A DNA stretch of 64,000 bases from an uncultured Clostridia bacterium (GCA_934167965.1 CAKPMJ010000002.1:186001-250000), one strand, 5' to 3'. Shown: positions 33,176-42,652, numbered from the stretch's first letter. Notes: generated from the sequence alone by a model not told the origin. Made by a program: numbers and translations.

Positions 33176-33215
33176 ATTATTTATTCTCCCTAATTCATTA
33201 TAACATATTTTGCGT

Positions 33216-33255
33216 AAAAAAATTTGAATAACCATATAATTAGTTATTCAAATTT
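33216..33255 (-). terminator. intrinsic terminator of the M23 gene
   Basis: A 13-bp stem (33220-33232 with 33243-33255) and a T-run on the minus strand, just past the M23 stop. Confidence 0.75.
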
Positions 33256-33264
33256 CAAAATTCT

Positions 33265-34257
33265 CTAATAAATATATCTTTGTGGATTGATTGCTGTATC
33301 TTTAATTCTTATTTCTAAATGTAAATGTGAACCTGTTGAATTTCCTGTTGAACCAACTGCTCCAATAACATCTCCTGCAGATACTTTTTGTCCAACTTTA
33401 ACTTTTATCTTGCTACAATGTGCATACCAAGTTGAAACTCCTTTTCCGTGATCTACTTTTATTAAGTTACCATATGATCCATTATAAGATGCACATGTTA
33501 CTGTTCCTGCTGATACAACTTTTATCGGTGTTCCTGTTGAACATGCAATGTCTAGTCCTGTGTGCGCTCCTGATCTTATTCTACTAACATGTCCAAATCT
33601 GGAACTTATTTTTCCTTTTACCGGAAGTACTGACACATTTATTCCATTTATTACTGCTAAAGCTTCTTTTGCTTCTTTTTCTTTTAATAAACTTTCTACT
33701 GTTTTTTCACATTCTTTTTTAGCACTTTTCACTGTCTCTGTTTTTACTTCTTCAGCATTATCTGTATATTTTTCTTCTATTGTAAGATCTAATTCTAAAT
33801 CATTTCCTTTATATTCTGACTTAATCTTTTTTGTTACTTCTTCTGCTTCTTCAATAGTATCTACATATGCTTGAGTTTTATTATTTAGTGCTACTGTGTA
33901 GAATTTGTATGTTGTAATTACATTATCATTTAATTTTTGAATTATATTTTCTTCATCTGTTTGTTTATTTCTAGCTATTAATTTTCTCTCGTATTTTGTT
34001 TCCTCTTTAAGTGAAATACTGTCAACATTTTGTCCTTTTTGATTTAATATTTCTTCTTTTATTATTTTCTCAAATTGTTCACAGTTTGATATATATCCTA
34101 ATGTTTCACTTTCTGTTGTCACTTCATATACTGGTTTATATTTTATTAAAATTATCGTGGTTATTAATATAAATCCTAATATCATTATTTTTAATGTTCT
34201 AATTGTTTCTTTTGTAAGCATCTTCAATATTGATCTTAGTTTAATTTTTAAAATAAT
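33265..34257 (-). CDS. M23 (LytM-type) membrane-anchored endopeptidase, possible AUU start
   Basis: Zinc endopeptidase cutting peptidoglycan cross-links. One N-terminal membrane segment (LKIMILGFILITTIILI) is followed by a Glu/Lys-rich extracytoplasmic helical region with a LysM/G5-like beta stretch (residues ~60-210), then a C-terminal M23 domain: GKISSRFGHVSRIRSGAHTGLDIA (zinc His and Asp), YAHCSKIKVKVGQKV, and GSHLHLEIR (second zinc His). The open frame extends to 34311. AAAAGGAG at about 34272-34265 is 7 nt before ATT at 34257; the first downstream ATG (34221) lacks a ribosome binding site. So the start is uncertain: AUU at 34257, ATG at 34221, or farther upstream. Confidence 0.85.
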   Translation of the reverse strand: MILKIKLRSILKMLTKETIRTLKIMILGFILITTIILIKYKPVYEVTTESETLGYISNCEQFEKIIKEEILNQKGQNVDSISLKEETKYERKLIARNKQTDEENIIQKLNDNVITTYKFYTVALNNKTQAYVDTIEEAEEVTKKIKSEYKGNDLELDLTIEEKYTDNAEEVKTETVKSAKKECEKTVESLLKEKEAKEALAVINGINVSVLPVKGKISSRFGHVSRIRSGAHTGLDIACSTGTPIKVVSAGTVTCASYNGSYGNLIKVDHGKGVSTWYAHCSKIKVKVGQKVSAGDVIGAVGSTGNSTGSHLHLEIRIKDTAINPQRYIY

Positions 34258-34299
34258 ATACACTCTCCTTTTATGCTTATTTTTTACACGACAAAATTT

Positions 34300-34328
34300 A
34301 TTATACCACATATTAAAAAAAAATGCAA
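34300..34328 (-). promoter_or_regulatory. sigma-A promoter of the M23 gene
   Basis: On the minus strand: TTGCAT at 34328-34323, a 17-bp spacer, TATAAT at 34305-34300. It is flanked by a CGACAAAA/TTTTGTCG inverted repeat (34289-34296 and 34332-34339). Confidence 0.7.
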
Positions 34329-34351
34329 ATTTTTGTCGAGTTTATTTTATT

Positions 34352-34380
34352 TTGCATTTTTATGTAAATTATGGTATAAT
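34352..34380 (+). promoter_or_regulatory. sigma-A promoter, distal, for the 104-residue gene
   Basis: TTGCAT at 34352-34357, a 17-bp spacer, TATAAT at 34375-34380. It closely resembles the divergent M23 promoter. Confidence 0.6.
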
Positions 34381-34434
34381 ACTATTAGATACTTGCTAAT
34401 ATGCAAATTCACTTTTTTTTTAAATTGTAAGTTA

Positions 34435-34463
34435 TTTACGATTTTGCATTTAATAAGTATACT
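34435..34463 (+). promoter_or_regulatory. possible proximal promoter for the 104-residue gene
   Basis: TTTACG at 34435-34440, a 17-bp spacer, TATACT at 34458-34463. Transcription would start near 34470, just before AAGGAGGG at 34476-34483. Confidence 0.4.
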
Positions 34464-34513
34464 TTATTTATTACTAAGGAGGGCTTTGGATTAGGACCCA
34501 GAGCGAAAAAATT

Positions 34514-34828
34514 ATGTCAGAATTAAAATGGTCAGCAAAAAGAATTGAAATTAGAGATGGAGATATCTTTGTAGATGGTAATCCATACTCAGACGAGAAG
34601 TTTATGAATCTGTTAAAAGAAGCACTAAATCACAGAATTGTTTATCAGAACGGTGAAAAAACTGTATTTTGTGTAGAAAAACAATTCGGTCAGATATGTG
34701 CAGCTTTTCCAGCTTCGGCACCTTGTTCACTCCAATCTTTTATTTCTCTTTTAAAACAGAGACTTACAAAAAATGGCCCTGTTGCCACCTTACATTATGA
34801 TGATTTTTATGCAAGCAGACCATTATAA
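34514..34828 (+). CDS. small orphan protein of unknown function
   Basis: A 104-residue soluble protein that I do not recognise. It reads as a beta-hairpin start (KWSAKRIEIRDGDIFVDGNPY), a helix (SDEKFMNLLKEALN), a beta region (RIVYQNGEKTVFCVEK), and a Cys-containing stretch (ICAAFPASAPCS), then a helix and an aromatic end. Base use is visibly richer in C and G than in neighbours. The ATG at 34514 has only a weak site nearby, while a strong AAGGAGGG (34476-34483) lies 6 nt before an in-frame ATT at 34490, which would add eight residues (xRTQSEKI). It has its own promoters and terminator and no partner gene, so it may be acquired or regulatory. Confidence 0.6.
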   Translation: MSELKWSAKRIEIRDGDIFVDGNPYSDEKFMNLLKEALNHRIVYQNGEKTVFCVEKQFGQICAAFPASAPCSLQSFISLLKQRLTKNGPVATLHYDDFYASRPL

Positions 34829-34834
34829 TGCTCT

Positions 34835-34862
34835 AAGAGTCAGCTTTATAAAGCTGACTCTT
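34835..34862. terminator. bidirectional intrinsic terminator
   Basis: A 13-bp near-perfect palindrome (34835-34847 with 34850-34862) between the convergent orphan gene and the P-type ATPase. Confidence 0.85.
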
Positions 34863-37488
34863 CCTCTTTTTCTATTTTTTTATAAATGACCTTTCCAAAT
34901 TTTACTTCATTAAATTTCTTTTGAATCTCTATAATAATAATCGGCATAATTGAAATTAAACTCGTATAAATCCATTGCATACAATTTAAAGGTATCAAAT
35001 CAAACATATTAGCAAAATAAGGAACTATTACAACTACTACTTGTAATAATGCACCTAAGACAAAACTTCCAATTAAAAATTTATTTTCAAATAATCCTAC
35101 CTTAAAAATTGATTCTTCTGACTTTACATTAAAGCTATGTATTAATTCAAGTAATCCAATTGCCACAAATGCCATTGTTCTTCCTACTTCTAATCCATAT
35201 AAATTATTTCCAAGTGAAAATGTAAAAAGTGTTAAACTTCCTATCATTATTCCTTCTGTGATTATTTTATTCCATAACCCACCAGCAAATAAACTTTCTT
35301 TTGAGCTACGTGGTTTTTTACTCATTACATTAGGTTCTTCCTTTTCTAATCCTAATGCTATTGCTGGAAATGAGTCTGTTACTAAATTTACCCATAAAAG
35401 CTGTATTGCCAATAATGGGGACTCTAATCCTAATAATAACCCTAAAAATATAGTTGTTATTTCTCCAATATTAGTAGAAATTAGAAAATGAATTGCCTTT
35501 TTTATATTATCATATATGTTTCTTCCTTGCTTTACTGCTTCTACTATGGTAACGAAATTGTCATCCATTAAAATCATATCAGACGCATTTTTTGCTACAT
35601 CAGTTCCTCCTTTTCCCATTGCAATACCGATATCTGCATTTTTTAGTGCAGGACTATCATTGACACCATCTCCTGTCATTGCAACTACTGCTCCTGTTTT
35701 TTGCCATGCCTTTACAATTCTTACTTTGTGTTCTGGTGTAACCCTTGCAAATACAGAATATGAAGATATATTTTTCTCTAACTCTTTGTCTGAAATATTA
35801 TCTAATTCCTCTCCAGTAATTGCTTTATCACTAGTACACAATATTCCTAATTCTTTAGCAATTGCTTTTGCTGTAGCTATATGATCTCCTGTAATCATTA
35901 CAGTTTTTATTCCTGCCCTTTTACAACTTTTTACCGCTTCTTTAACTCCTTCTCTTGGCGGATCAATCATTCCTATTAACCCTACATATATTAAATTATT
36001 CTCTATATTTGATACATTATCTATTTCATTACTTGAGATTTCTTTATAAGCAACTGCTAATACTCTCAATGCATTATTTGCCATTTCTATATTAGTATCT
36101 TTTATCTTTAATTTATCATATTCTGTTATGTTTTTTATCTCCCCATCTTTCAAAATTTTACTACATCTTTTTATAAGGACATCTGGCGCACCTTTTGTTA
36201 TGCTCAAATATTTATTGTTAACCTTATGAATAGTTGTCATCATTTTTCTACTTGAATCAAATGGAATCTCACTTACCCTTTCCATCTTTTTATATAACTC
36301 TTTTTTATCTATATTTTCCTTTATTGCTTTATTTACTATTGCAATTTCAGTTGGCTCACCTATAACATTTTCTTTTCCATCTATATATTCAATCTCACAA
36401 TCTGTACACATGCATCCTAATTCTAATAATAACTTTTCATTATCTGTGACTGTTTTTACAACTGTCATTTTATTTTGTGTTAAAGTTCCTGTTTTGTCCG
36501 AACATATTACATTACTACTACCCAGAGTCTCAACAGCTGGCAATTTTCTAATAATGCTATTCTTTTTTGCCATCTTAGTTACTCCAATAGAAAGCATTAT
36601 TGTTACTATTGCTGGCAATCCTTCTGGTATTGCTGCAACTGCTAATCCTACAGAAGTCATAAACATTTCTACTGGCTCTATTTTTTTGAATATTCCTATC
36701 ACAAATATTACAGCACATATTACTAAACATACTATTCCTAAAATCTTTCCTACCTCTGACAATTTCTTTTGAATTGGCGTTTCTGGTGCGTCTTCTTTTA
36801 TAATCATATCTGCAATTTGTCCAATCTTGGTATTCATTCCTGTTTCTGTCACTATTGCCCTTCCATGACCTGCAACCACTATACTCGCCATAAATGCCAT
36901 ATTTTTCATATCACCTATTGGTATTTTTTCTTTAAATATCTGATTATTATCTTTCAAAACTGCTTCTGTTTCACCAGTTAAACTAGATTCTTCTATTTTT
37001 AAATTAAAACTTTCTATTATTCTACAATCCGCAGGTACATAATTTCCTGCCTCTAATTCTATTATATCTCCTGGTACTAAATCTTCTGCATTTACTTCTT
37101 GTATTATTCCATTTCTTATTGATTTTGCAATTTGTGGTGTTAGTTTTTTTAAACTCTCTATTGATTTTTCTGCCCTTGCCTCTTGAATTAATCCCATTAT
37201 TGCATTTAGTACTACTATAGCAATTATTATTATAGAATCAAAATAGTCATTTTCTCCTCTTATATAAGACACCACTGCTGATATTATTGAAGCTATAATT
37301 AATATTATTATCATAAAGTCATTAAATTGTTTTATAAACCTTATTATAATACTTTCTTTTTTATTTTCATTTAGTTTGTTTATTCCATATTCAGCTTTCC
37401 TCTTTTCTACTTCTTCATTTGTTAAGCCCTTTTCTACATTTGTTTTTAAATTCTTTTGTACATCATCTATTTTTAATGTGTACCACAT
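34846..37488 (-). CDS. P2A-type cation-transporting ATPase (Ca2+-ATPase-like)
   Basis: P-type pump that probably exports Ca2+. 880 residues from the chosen ATG (37488), which has AAAGGAGTG 6 nt upstream; the longer frame to 37521 has none. Domains: N-terminal cation-ATPase cap, membrane helices ~50-95, actuator loop with SSLTGETEAV, PEGLPAIVTIMLSIG in helix M4 (Ca2+ site I type), phosphorylation site CSDKTGTLTQNK, hinge MTGDGVNDSPALKNADIGIAMG, and six C-terminal helices with NLVTDSFPAIALG. The M4 PEGLP and M6 N-x-x-T-D signatures favour the SERCA/PacL group. The 3' codons lie inside the shared terminator. Confidence 0.9.
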   Translation of the reverse strand: MWYTLKIDDVQKNLKTNVEKGLTNEEVEKRKAEYGINKLNENKKESIIIRFIKQFNDFMIIILIIASIISAVVSYIRGENDYFDSIIIIAIVVLNAIMGLIQEARAEKSIESLKKLTPQIAKSIRNGIIQEVNAEDLVPGDIIELEAGNYVPADCRIIESFNLKIEESSLTGETEAVLKDNNQIFKEKIPIGDMKNMAFMASIVVAGHGRAIVTETGMNTKIGQIADMIIKEDAPETPIQKKLSEVGKILGIVCLVICAVIFVIGIFKKIEPVEMFMTSVGLAVAAIPEGLPAIVTIMLSIGVTKMAKKNSIIRKLPAVETLGSSNVICSDKTGTLTQNKMTVVKTVTDNEKLLLELGCMCTDCEIEYIDGKENVIGEPTEIAIVNKAIKENIDKKELYKKMERVSEIPFDSSRKMMTTIHKVNNKYLSITKGAPDVLIKRCSKILKDGEIKNITEYDKLKIKDTNIEMANNALRVLAVAYKEISSNEIDNVSNIENNLIYVGLIGMIDPPREGVKEAVKSCKRAGIKTVMITGDHIATAKAIAKELGILCTSDKAITGEELDNISDKELEKNISSYSVFARVTPEHKVRIVKAWQKTGAVVAMTGDGVNDSPALKNADIGIAMGKGGTDVAKNASDMILMDDNFVTIVEAVKQGRNIYDNIKKAIHFLISTNIGEITTIFLGLLLGLESPLLAIQLLWVNLVTDSFPAIALGLEKEEPNVMSKKPRSSKESLFAGGLWNKIITEGIMIGSLTLFTFSLGNNLYGLEVGRTMAFVAIGLLELIHSFNVKSEESIFKVGLFENKFLIGSFVLGALLQVVVVIVPYFANMFDLIPLNCMQWIYTSLISIMPIIIIEIQKKFNEVKFGKVIYKKIEKEEESAL

Positions 37489-37553
37489 AAAATCACTCCT
37501 TTGTTTATATTGCTTGTACAATTATATTCAACAGATTCGATTTTATGAGTAAC

Positions 37554-37588
37554 AAAAAAGAGTTTAGCTATAAAACTAAACCCTTTTT
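37554..37588 (-). terminator. intrinsic terminator of the CNNM/CorC-like gene
   Basis: GGGTTTAG/CTAAACTC stem (one wobble) and a T6 run on the minus strand, between the CNNM-like gene and the ATPase gene. Confidence 0.8.
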
Positions 37589-37592
37589 ACTT

Positions 37593-38900
37593 TTATTCTT
37601 TTTTCTCTAAATTATTGTTCCTGCAAACTTTAACTTTAATTATTCTTTTATCTTTACATTTTTCCACTTTATATGTTGCCTCTTTTATTTCTATTACTGG
37701 CTTTTCCTTTTCTCCTGGAATTCTACCTAATTCTTCTATTAAATATCCTGAAAGAGTATCATATTCGCCTTCTGGTATCTTTATTCCCAATACTTTTTCA
37801 ACTTCATATATTGCAACATTTCCATTAAACATATATGTATTTTCATCTATTTTTTCATATTTTTCTTCTATTTCATCATATTCGTCATAGATTTCTCCAA
37901 CAATTTCTTCTAATATATCTTCTATTGTTACAATTCCTGAAGTTCCACCATATTCATCTATTACTATAGCAATTTGCTTTTTGTGTTTACGCATATCTTC
38001 AAACAGCTCATTTACTAGTTTTGATTCTGGAACATAATATGCATTTTTTACCAAACTTTTTATTTTATTATTTTTGTTTTTCTGAGATACTAATATATCT
38101 TTTACATAAACAATACCCTTTATTTCATCTATTGTATTTTCATATACAGGTATTTTACTATATCTATAGTCTTCTGATAGCATGTCAATAACCTCTGATA
38201 TAGTAGAATCAATATCTACCGCAAATATTTCTGTCCTTGGAACCATAATCTCTGATACTATTTTGTCATTAAATTCAAAGACATTGTTTAACATTTCTTT
38301 TTCTTCTTTATCAATAGTTCCTTTTTCTTCTCCAACATCAATCATCATTCTTATTTGTTCTTCTGTTACTGTCTCTTCTTCATCTCCTGACACTCCAAAT
38401 AATTTTGATACTATATTAGTCGAAGCTGTTAAGAATTTAACAAATGGTGCTGTTACTATTGATATTCCTCTTATTATTCCTATTGTTGCAAATGATATCT
38501 TTTCATAATGTTTCATTGCAAGTCTTTTTGGAACCAATTCTCCAAATATCAATGTAAAATATGATAATATTATTGTAATTATTATTATCGCTATATTAGT
38601 CCATGCTGTTATTCCAACTGATGGAATTATATTATTTAATAGTGGTGCAAGTTTTCTTGCAAATGTTTCTGAAGCAAACGCACTTGATAAAAATCCTGCT
38701 AGTGTAATTCCTATTTGTATTGTTGCTAAAAATTTGCTTGGATCTTTTAACATTTTTTCTATACTTTTTGCTTTTTTATTTCCTTCTTTAGCTTGCTTTT
38801 CTATTTTTGCATCATTTAATGATATAAATGCTATTTCTGCTGCTGCAAAAAATGCATTTAATAAAATTAATATGACCAAAACAAATATCTGTAAAAACAT
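37593..38900 (-). CDS. CNNM/CorC-type membrane protein (DUF21, CBS pair, CorC_HlyC)
   Basis: A 435-residue hemolysin-family protein, thought to export Mg2+ or help Mg2+ homeostasis. DUF21 membrane domain ~1-190 (ILLNAFFAAAEIAFISLND, TIQIGITLAGFLSSAFASE, FGELVPKRLA). A CBS pair follows (~205-330), beginning VSEIMVPRTEIFAVDID and including IVIDEYGGTSGIVTIEDILEEIVGEI. A C-terminal CorC_HlyC domain (~345-425) contains YDTLSGYLIEELGRIP. It lies next to a P2A ATPase, and an OapA-like protein also related to DUF21 is in the same window. Start at ATG 38900. Confidence 0.92.
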   Translation of the reverse strand: MFLQIFVLVILILLNAFFAAAEIAFISLNDAKIEKQAKEGNKKAKSIEKMLKDPSKFLATIQIGITLAGFLSSAFASETFARKLAPLLNNIIPSVGITAWTNIAIIIITIILSYFTLIFGELVPKRLAMKHYEKISFATIGIIRGISIVTAPFVKFLTASTNIVSKLFGVSGDEEETVTEEQIRMMIDVGEEKGTIDKEEKEMLNNVFEFNDKIVSEIMVPRTEIFAVDIDSTISEVIDMLSEDYRYSKIPVYENTIDEIKGIVYVKDILVSQKNKNNKIKSLVKNAYYVPESKLVNELFEDMRKHKKQIAIVIDEYGGTSGIVTIEDILEEIVGEIYDEYDEIEEKYEKIDENTYMFNGNVAIYEVEKVLGIKIPEGEYDTLSGYLIEELGRIPGEKEKPVIEIKEATYKVEKCKDKRIIKVKVCRNNNLEKKE

Positions 38901-38983
38901 TTATATATTTCTTCCTTCCTTTTTTTCTTAGTTTATATCATATTTTAAACGTTTTTTCAAGGTCTTCCAAGCAAATAACTTTA

Positions 38984-40492
38984 TTAATTATTAACTTTAT
39001 GTGTTACCATTGGTGTATTTGTAGTAATATTACTAAATTTATAACCATTTTCAATAGCATAGTCTATAATTTTAGGTAATGCTTTTAATGTCTTTTTATT
39101 ACCACTAAAATCATGCATTAAAACCACATTAATTCTTTTCTTGCTAAGCCCTTTGGTTACATTTTTATATACAGCATCTGCTGTCTTAACATCTCCTGCA
39201 TCTCCTGATGATACATTCCAATCAAAATATCTATATCCTTTTTCTACAACTTCTTTAGTTAGTTTTGTCATAATTCCAGGATTATATCTACTAATTGTGT
39301 TTGAACTTCCTCCTGGGAATCTAATTATTGTAGCATCATATCCTGTTGATTTTTTTATTTTTTCTTGTAATTTCGTTATATTTTTCATATATCCATCTAC
39401 TGATTTATATATTTTTTTATAATCATGTGAATATCCATGAATTGCAACAGTATGCCCCTCTTCTACTTCTCTTTTTACTAATTTTTCTCCTGCTGAATTA
39501 TAATTTAATATAAAAAATGTTGCTTTTACATTCTTCTCTTTTAGTACATTTAATACCTTTGGAGTAATATTTGTACTTGGTCCATCATCAAAAGTTAAAT
39601 ATATGGTTCCTGGTTCTCCGTCTTTTCCCTGTTCTGCCCTTTTTACTCCTTTTTCATTTACAGATACCTTCCTTGTTTTGGTCGCTTCATTTCCACTTAG
39701 ATCTGACACTTTATAAGTAAGTTCATAATCGCCAACTTTCGTTGAATCTACTGTACCTTCAATGGCAATTTGCCCTGTTAAGTCCCCATCTTTTATATCT
39801 ACAGCTCTTGCTCCCAATTCTTTATATTCATGATTTAATGGTATAGCAATGTTCGCACTTCCATTTAATTGTATAGTTGGGGCAACTGTATCTACTACAG
39901 TTATCTCTCTAACAACTGTTCTTTTATTTCCATAAGAATCTTCTACTTCATATGTTACCGTATATGTTGAATCATTTATTTTTTCTCTTGAAATTGCTAC
40001 TTTACTTGTAATATCTCCATCTGTTACATCTATTGCTTTATATCCCGGTTCTACATATTTCTTGCCATATTCAACATTATATTTTTCTCCTCCCTCTAAT
40101 ATTATTTCTGGAGGAGTAGTATCTATTACTTTTATTCTAGCTTCTTTTATATATGAACCTGTTAATGTCTTCACCTTAAATCCAACATTATATTCTCCAA
40201 CTTTATTATCAAAATTACCAATAATCTCTACTTTTTTAGTTATATCTCTACAATGATACACTGTTTTAGGAGCATTAATTTCTTGACCTGCTTCCACTTC
40301 TATTAAGGCATCATTACTAATATACATTTTAGGTTTTTCTATAAATATTTCAACTATAAATATACTCACTATTGCTATTACACAATATAATAACCAATTT
40401 TTTTTATTTCCTTTTTTTAGATTAATAAAATATGTTACTAATAAACCTGTTAATACTATAGCTTCAATTAAATAGACTATCTTCCAACTCAT
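38984..40492 (-). CDS. polysaccharide deacetylase with Ig-like repeats, membrane-anchored
   Basis: 502 residues. Two N-terminal hydrophobic segments (~5-22 and ~35-50) anchor it, then three Ig-like DUF5011-type repeats (~65-275), recognised by DTTPPEIILEGG, VDTVAPTIQLNG and SKVGDY-like KVGDYELTYKVSDLSGNE. The C-terminal NodB domain (~290-490) has the catalytic motif LTFDDGPS, the zinc motif HGYSHDY, RFPGGSSN and VLMHDFSGN. Likely a peptidoglycan N-acetylglucosamine or spore-related deacetylase acting outside the membrane. The Ig repeats would hold the enzyme away from the membrane. It is downstream of the SpoVD-like gene. Confidence 0.9.
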   Translation of the reverse strand: MSWKIVYLIEAIVLTGLLVTYFINLKKGNKKNWLLYCVIAIVSIFIVEIFIEKPKMYISNDALIEVEAGQEINAPKTVYHCRDITKKVEIIGNFDNKVGEYNVGFKVKTLTGSYIKEARIKVIDTTPPEIILEGGEKYNVEYGKKYVEPGYKAIDVTDGDITSKVAISREKINDSTYTVTYEVEDSYGNKRTVVREITVVDTVAPTIQLNGSANIAIPLNHEYKELGARAVDIKDGDLTGQIAIEGTVDSTKVGDYELTYKVSDLSGNEATKTRKVSVNEKGVKRAEQGKDGEPGTIYLTFDDGPSTNITPKVLNVLKEKNVKATFFILNYNSAGEKLVKREVEEGHTVAIHGYSHDYKKIYKSVDGYMKNITKLQEKIKKSTGYDATIIRFPGGSSNTISRYNPGIMTKLTKEVVEKGYRYFDWNVSSGDAGDVKTADAVYKNVTKGLSKKRINVVLMHDFSGNKKTLKALPKIIDYAIENGYKFSNITTNTPMVTHKVNN

Positions 40493-40572
40493 TTTTTATC
40501 CTCTTTCCTTCTGTAAAAAATACTGTATTAACTATAACATATTTCGACATTTTTTTCAATCATATTATAAAT

Positions 40573-42555
40573 TTATTCTATATAAACACAACTTCCTTTA
40601 TAAGCCACAATTCCCGGTTCAGGTATTTGTCTTTTTACCTTTGTTTCTTTTTTATCTACTTCTTCATTTTCTAATTTTATTTCTAATCCTTTTTCTTTTA
40701 ATATTTTTTGTGCTTCTTCTATTGTTTTCCCCTTTACATTTGGAACTTTAACTTCTTCTTTTTTCTCTACTTGATCTGGGTTCCCTTGTTCAACTTCTAA
40801 ATATGGTAAAACTTCTGATAATATTTGCCCCCCAACTGGTGCTGCTACTCCACCTCCTTGATGTCCTCCTTCTCCTGTTGGATTATATAAAGTAACTAGA
40901 CATACCACCTCTGGATCTTCTATAGGTGCTACTCCACAAAATGATGTTACATATTTTCCTGTATTTACTCCATCTTCTGAAGTTCCAGTTTTTCCTCCTA
41001 CTCTATATCCTGCAACTTGAGCTTTTCTCCCTGTTCCGTCTGCAACAACTGATTCCATCATACTCAAAACCTTTTTACTTGTCTCTTTTGAAATAACTCT
41101 TCCCTTTATATTTACTGGATTTTCTTTTTCTTCTCCTGTATTTGTATCTATAAATGATTTCACTACTCTAGGAGTTACTAAATTTCCTCCATTTGCAATA
41201 GCAGATATTGCTGTTACAAGTTGAAGTGGTGTTATCTCAAAACGCTGTCCAAAACTTATTGTAGCAAGCTCTACAGGTCCACATTTCTCTTCTTTTACAA
41301 ATATACTATTAGCTTCACCAGGAAGTCTTATTCCTGTTTTATCTAACAGACCAAACTTATGCAAATATTTATAATATGTTTTTACACCTAATTTTTGTCC
41401 AAGTCCTATAAATACAGGGTTACATGAATTCATCAATCCTTGTCTTAAACTTTCACTTCCATGTGGCCTATAATATCTCCAACATTTAATACGTGCTCCA
41501 CCTACTGTAATTCCACCTGTACAACAAAATTCACCACTATTATCTGTGTCTGTTATTTTTTCTTCAAGTGATGCAGAAGCTGTAATCAATTTAAATACAG
41601 AACCTGGTTCATAGGTATCTGATATCGCCTTGTTTCTCCACATTCCTTGCAATTCTTTAGTTTTGTCCTCTTGTTTTAAATTTTCCCAATTACTTAATAA
41701 TTCTGCATTATTTATTGTATATGGATCATTTAAATTATAACTTGGATATGTTGCCATAGCTAATAAATCACCTGTTTTTGGATTCATTATAACAATGTTT
41801 CCACCATCTGTACACGAATTGTCAATACATGCTTCCTCTAAATATTTTTCAGCTATAGATTGTATTGTCATATCTATCGAAATTTTAATATTGCTTCCAT
41901 CAACTGGAGCATTATATCTTTCTCCTTCTGTCCCAATTTCTTCACCTGTTGCATCTGTTGCTCTTGATATATTTCCACTTGTACCTGATAATATTTCATC
42001 ATATTTAGCTTCTATTCCATCTAGTCCTTGATTGTCACTACCACAAAATCCTATAAATTGTGATGCTAAATTTGCATAAGGGTAATACCTTTTGGTGTCT
42101 TCATCTATGTTTACACCAGTATTTATATTATTATCTATTAGCCATTGCCTTAATTCATCTGCTTTATCTTCTTCTATCTTTTTTACTATTGTTTCTATAG
42201 AACTTCTCCTGTTTACCTTTTTTAATACTTTTTCATAATCAAGTTCAAAAATATCTGATAAAGCTCTTGCAACTTTTTCCTTATTTTCTTTAGCTATATT
42301 TGTAGGATTTACAGTAACTGTTGATACAGTACAACTTACTGCTAATATATAATTTCCTGTATTGTCATAAATTATACCTCTTTTTGCGTTTATTGCTCTT
42401 TGTTGTACTTGCTGTTCATACGCTAAAAACTGCAATCTATTTCCATCCCAAAACTGAATATATGCAATTCTACCAATTAGAAAAATCATTATTAAAAAAG
42501 ATATAAACATTGACTTCAACATTTTCTTTTTATTTGATAAAGCTATTCCATCCAT
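40573..42555 (-). CDS. SpoVD/FtsI-type penicillin-binding transpeptidase with PASTA domain
   Basis: Class B PBP, 660 residues from ATG 42555 (GAGGAAAT upstream). One membrane segment (~13-32), a dimerisation/pedestal domain (AINAKRGIIYDNTGNYILA), and a transpeptidase domain with the active-site S-x-x-K in PGSVFKLIT, S-x-N in MNSCNPVF, and K-T-G in GGKTGTSEDG. A single PASTA domain at the C-terminus (VPNVKGKTIEEAQKILKEKG). One PASTA domain is typical of SpoVD (cortex), two of division PBPs; the dcw location fits either. It sits downstream of mraZ-rsmH-ftsL, separated by an SDR gene and two terminators. Confidence 0.88.
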   Translation of the reverse strand: MDGIALSNKKKMLKSMFISFLIMIFLIGRIAYIQFWDGNRLQFLAYEQQVQQRAINAKRGIIYDNTGNYILAVSCTVSTVTVNPTNIAKENKEKVARALSDIFELDYEKVLKKVNRRSSIETIVKKIEEDKADELRQWLIDNNINTGVNIDEDTKRYYPYANLASQFIGFCGSDNQGLDGIEAKYDEILSGTSGNISRATDATGEEIGTEGERYNAPVDGSNIKISIDMTIQSIAEKYLEEACIDNSCTDGGNIVIMNPKTGDLLAMATYPSYNLNDPYTINNAELLSNWENLKQEDKTKELQGMWRNKAISDTYEPGSVFKLITASASLEEKITDTDNSGEFCCTGGITVGGARIKCWRYYRPHGSESLRQGLMNSCNPVFIGLGQKLGVKTYYKYLHKFGLLDKTGIRLPGEANSIFVKEEKCGPVELATISFGQRFEITPLQLVTAISAIANGGNLVTPRVVKSFIDTNTGEEKENPVNIKGRVISKETSKKVLSMMESVVADGTGRKAQVAGYRVGGKTGTSEDGVNTGKYVTSFCGVAPIEDPEVVCLVTLYNPTGEGGHQGGGVAAPVGGQILSEVLPYLEVEQGNPDQVEKKEEVKVPNVKGKTIEEAQKILKEKGLEIKLENEEVDKKETKVKRQIPEPGIVAYKGSCVYIE

Positions 42556-42588
42556 ATATTTCCTCTTTTCATGAATTATTTTACACAC

Positions 42589-42627
42589 AAAAAAACTATA
42601 TAATAATATTTATTATATAGTTTTTTT
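42589..42627 (-). terminator. intrinsic terminator of the SDR gene
   Basis: A 17-bp perfect stem (42589-42605 with 42611-42627) with a 5-nt loop, ending in T7 on the minus strand. Confidence 0.85.
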
Positions 42628-42652
42628 CATATTACAAAATAACTTGTACAAA

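Noticed and set aside
33176..33235. Longer TruA with a start at 33235
   Set aside because: The extra codons run through the M23 terminator stem and have no ribosome binding site; TruA homologues begin at the MRNIKLTIEYDG position.
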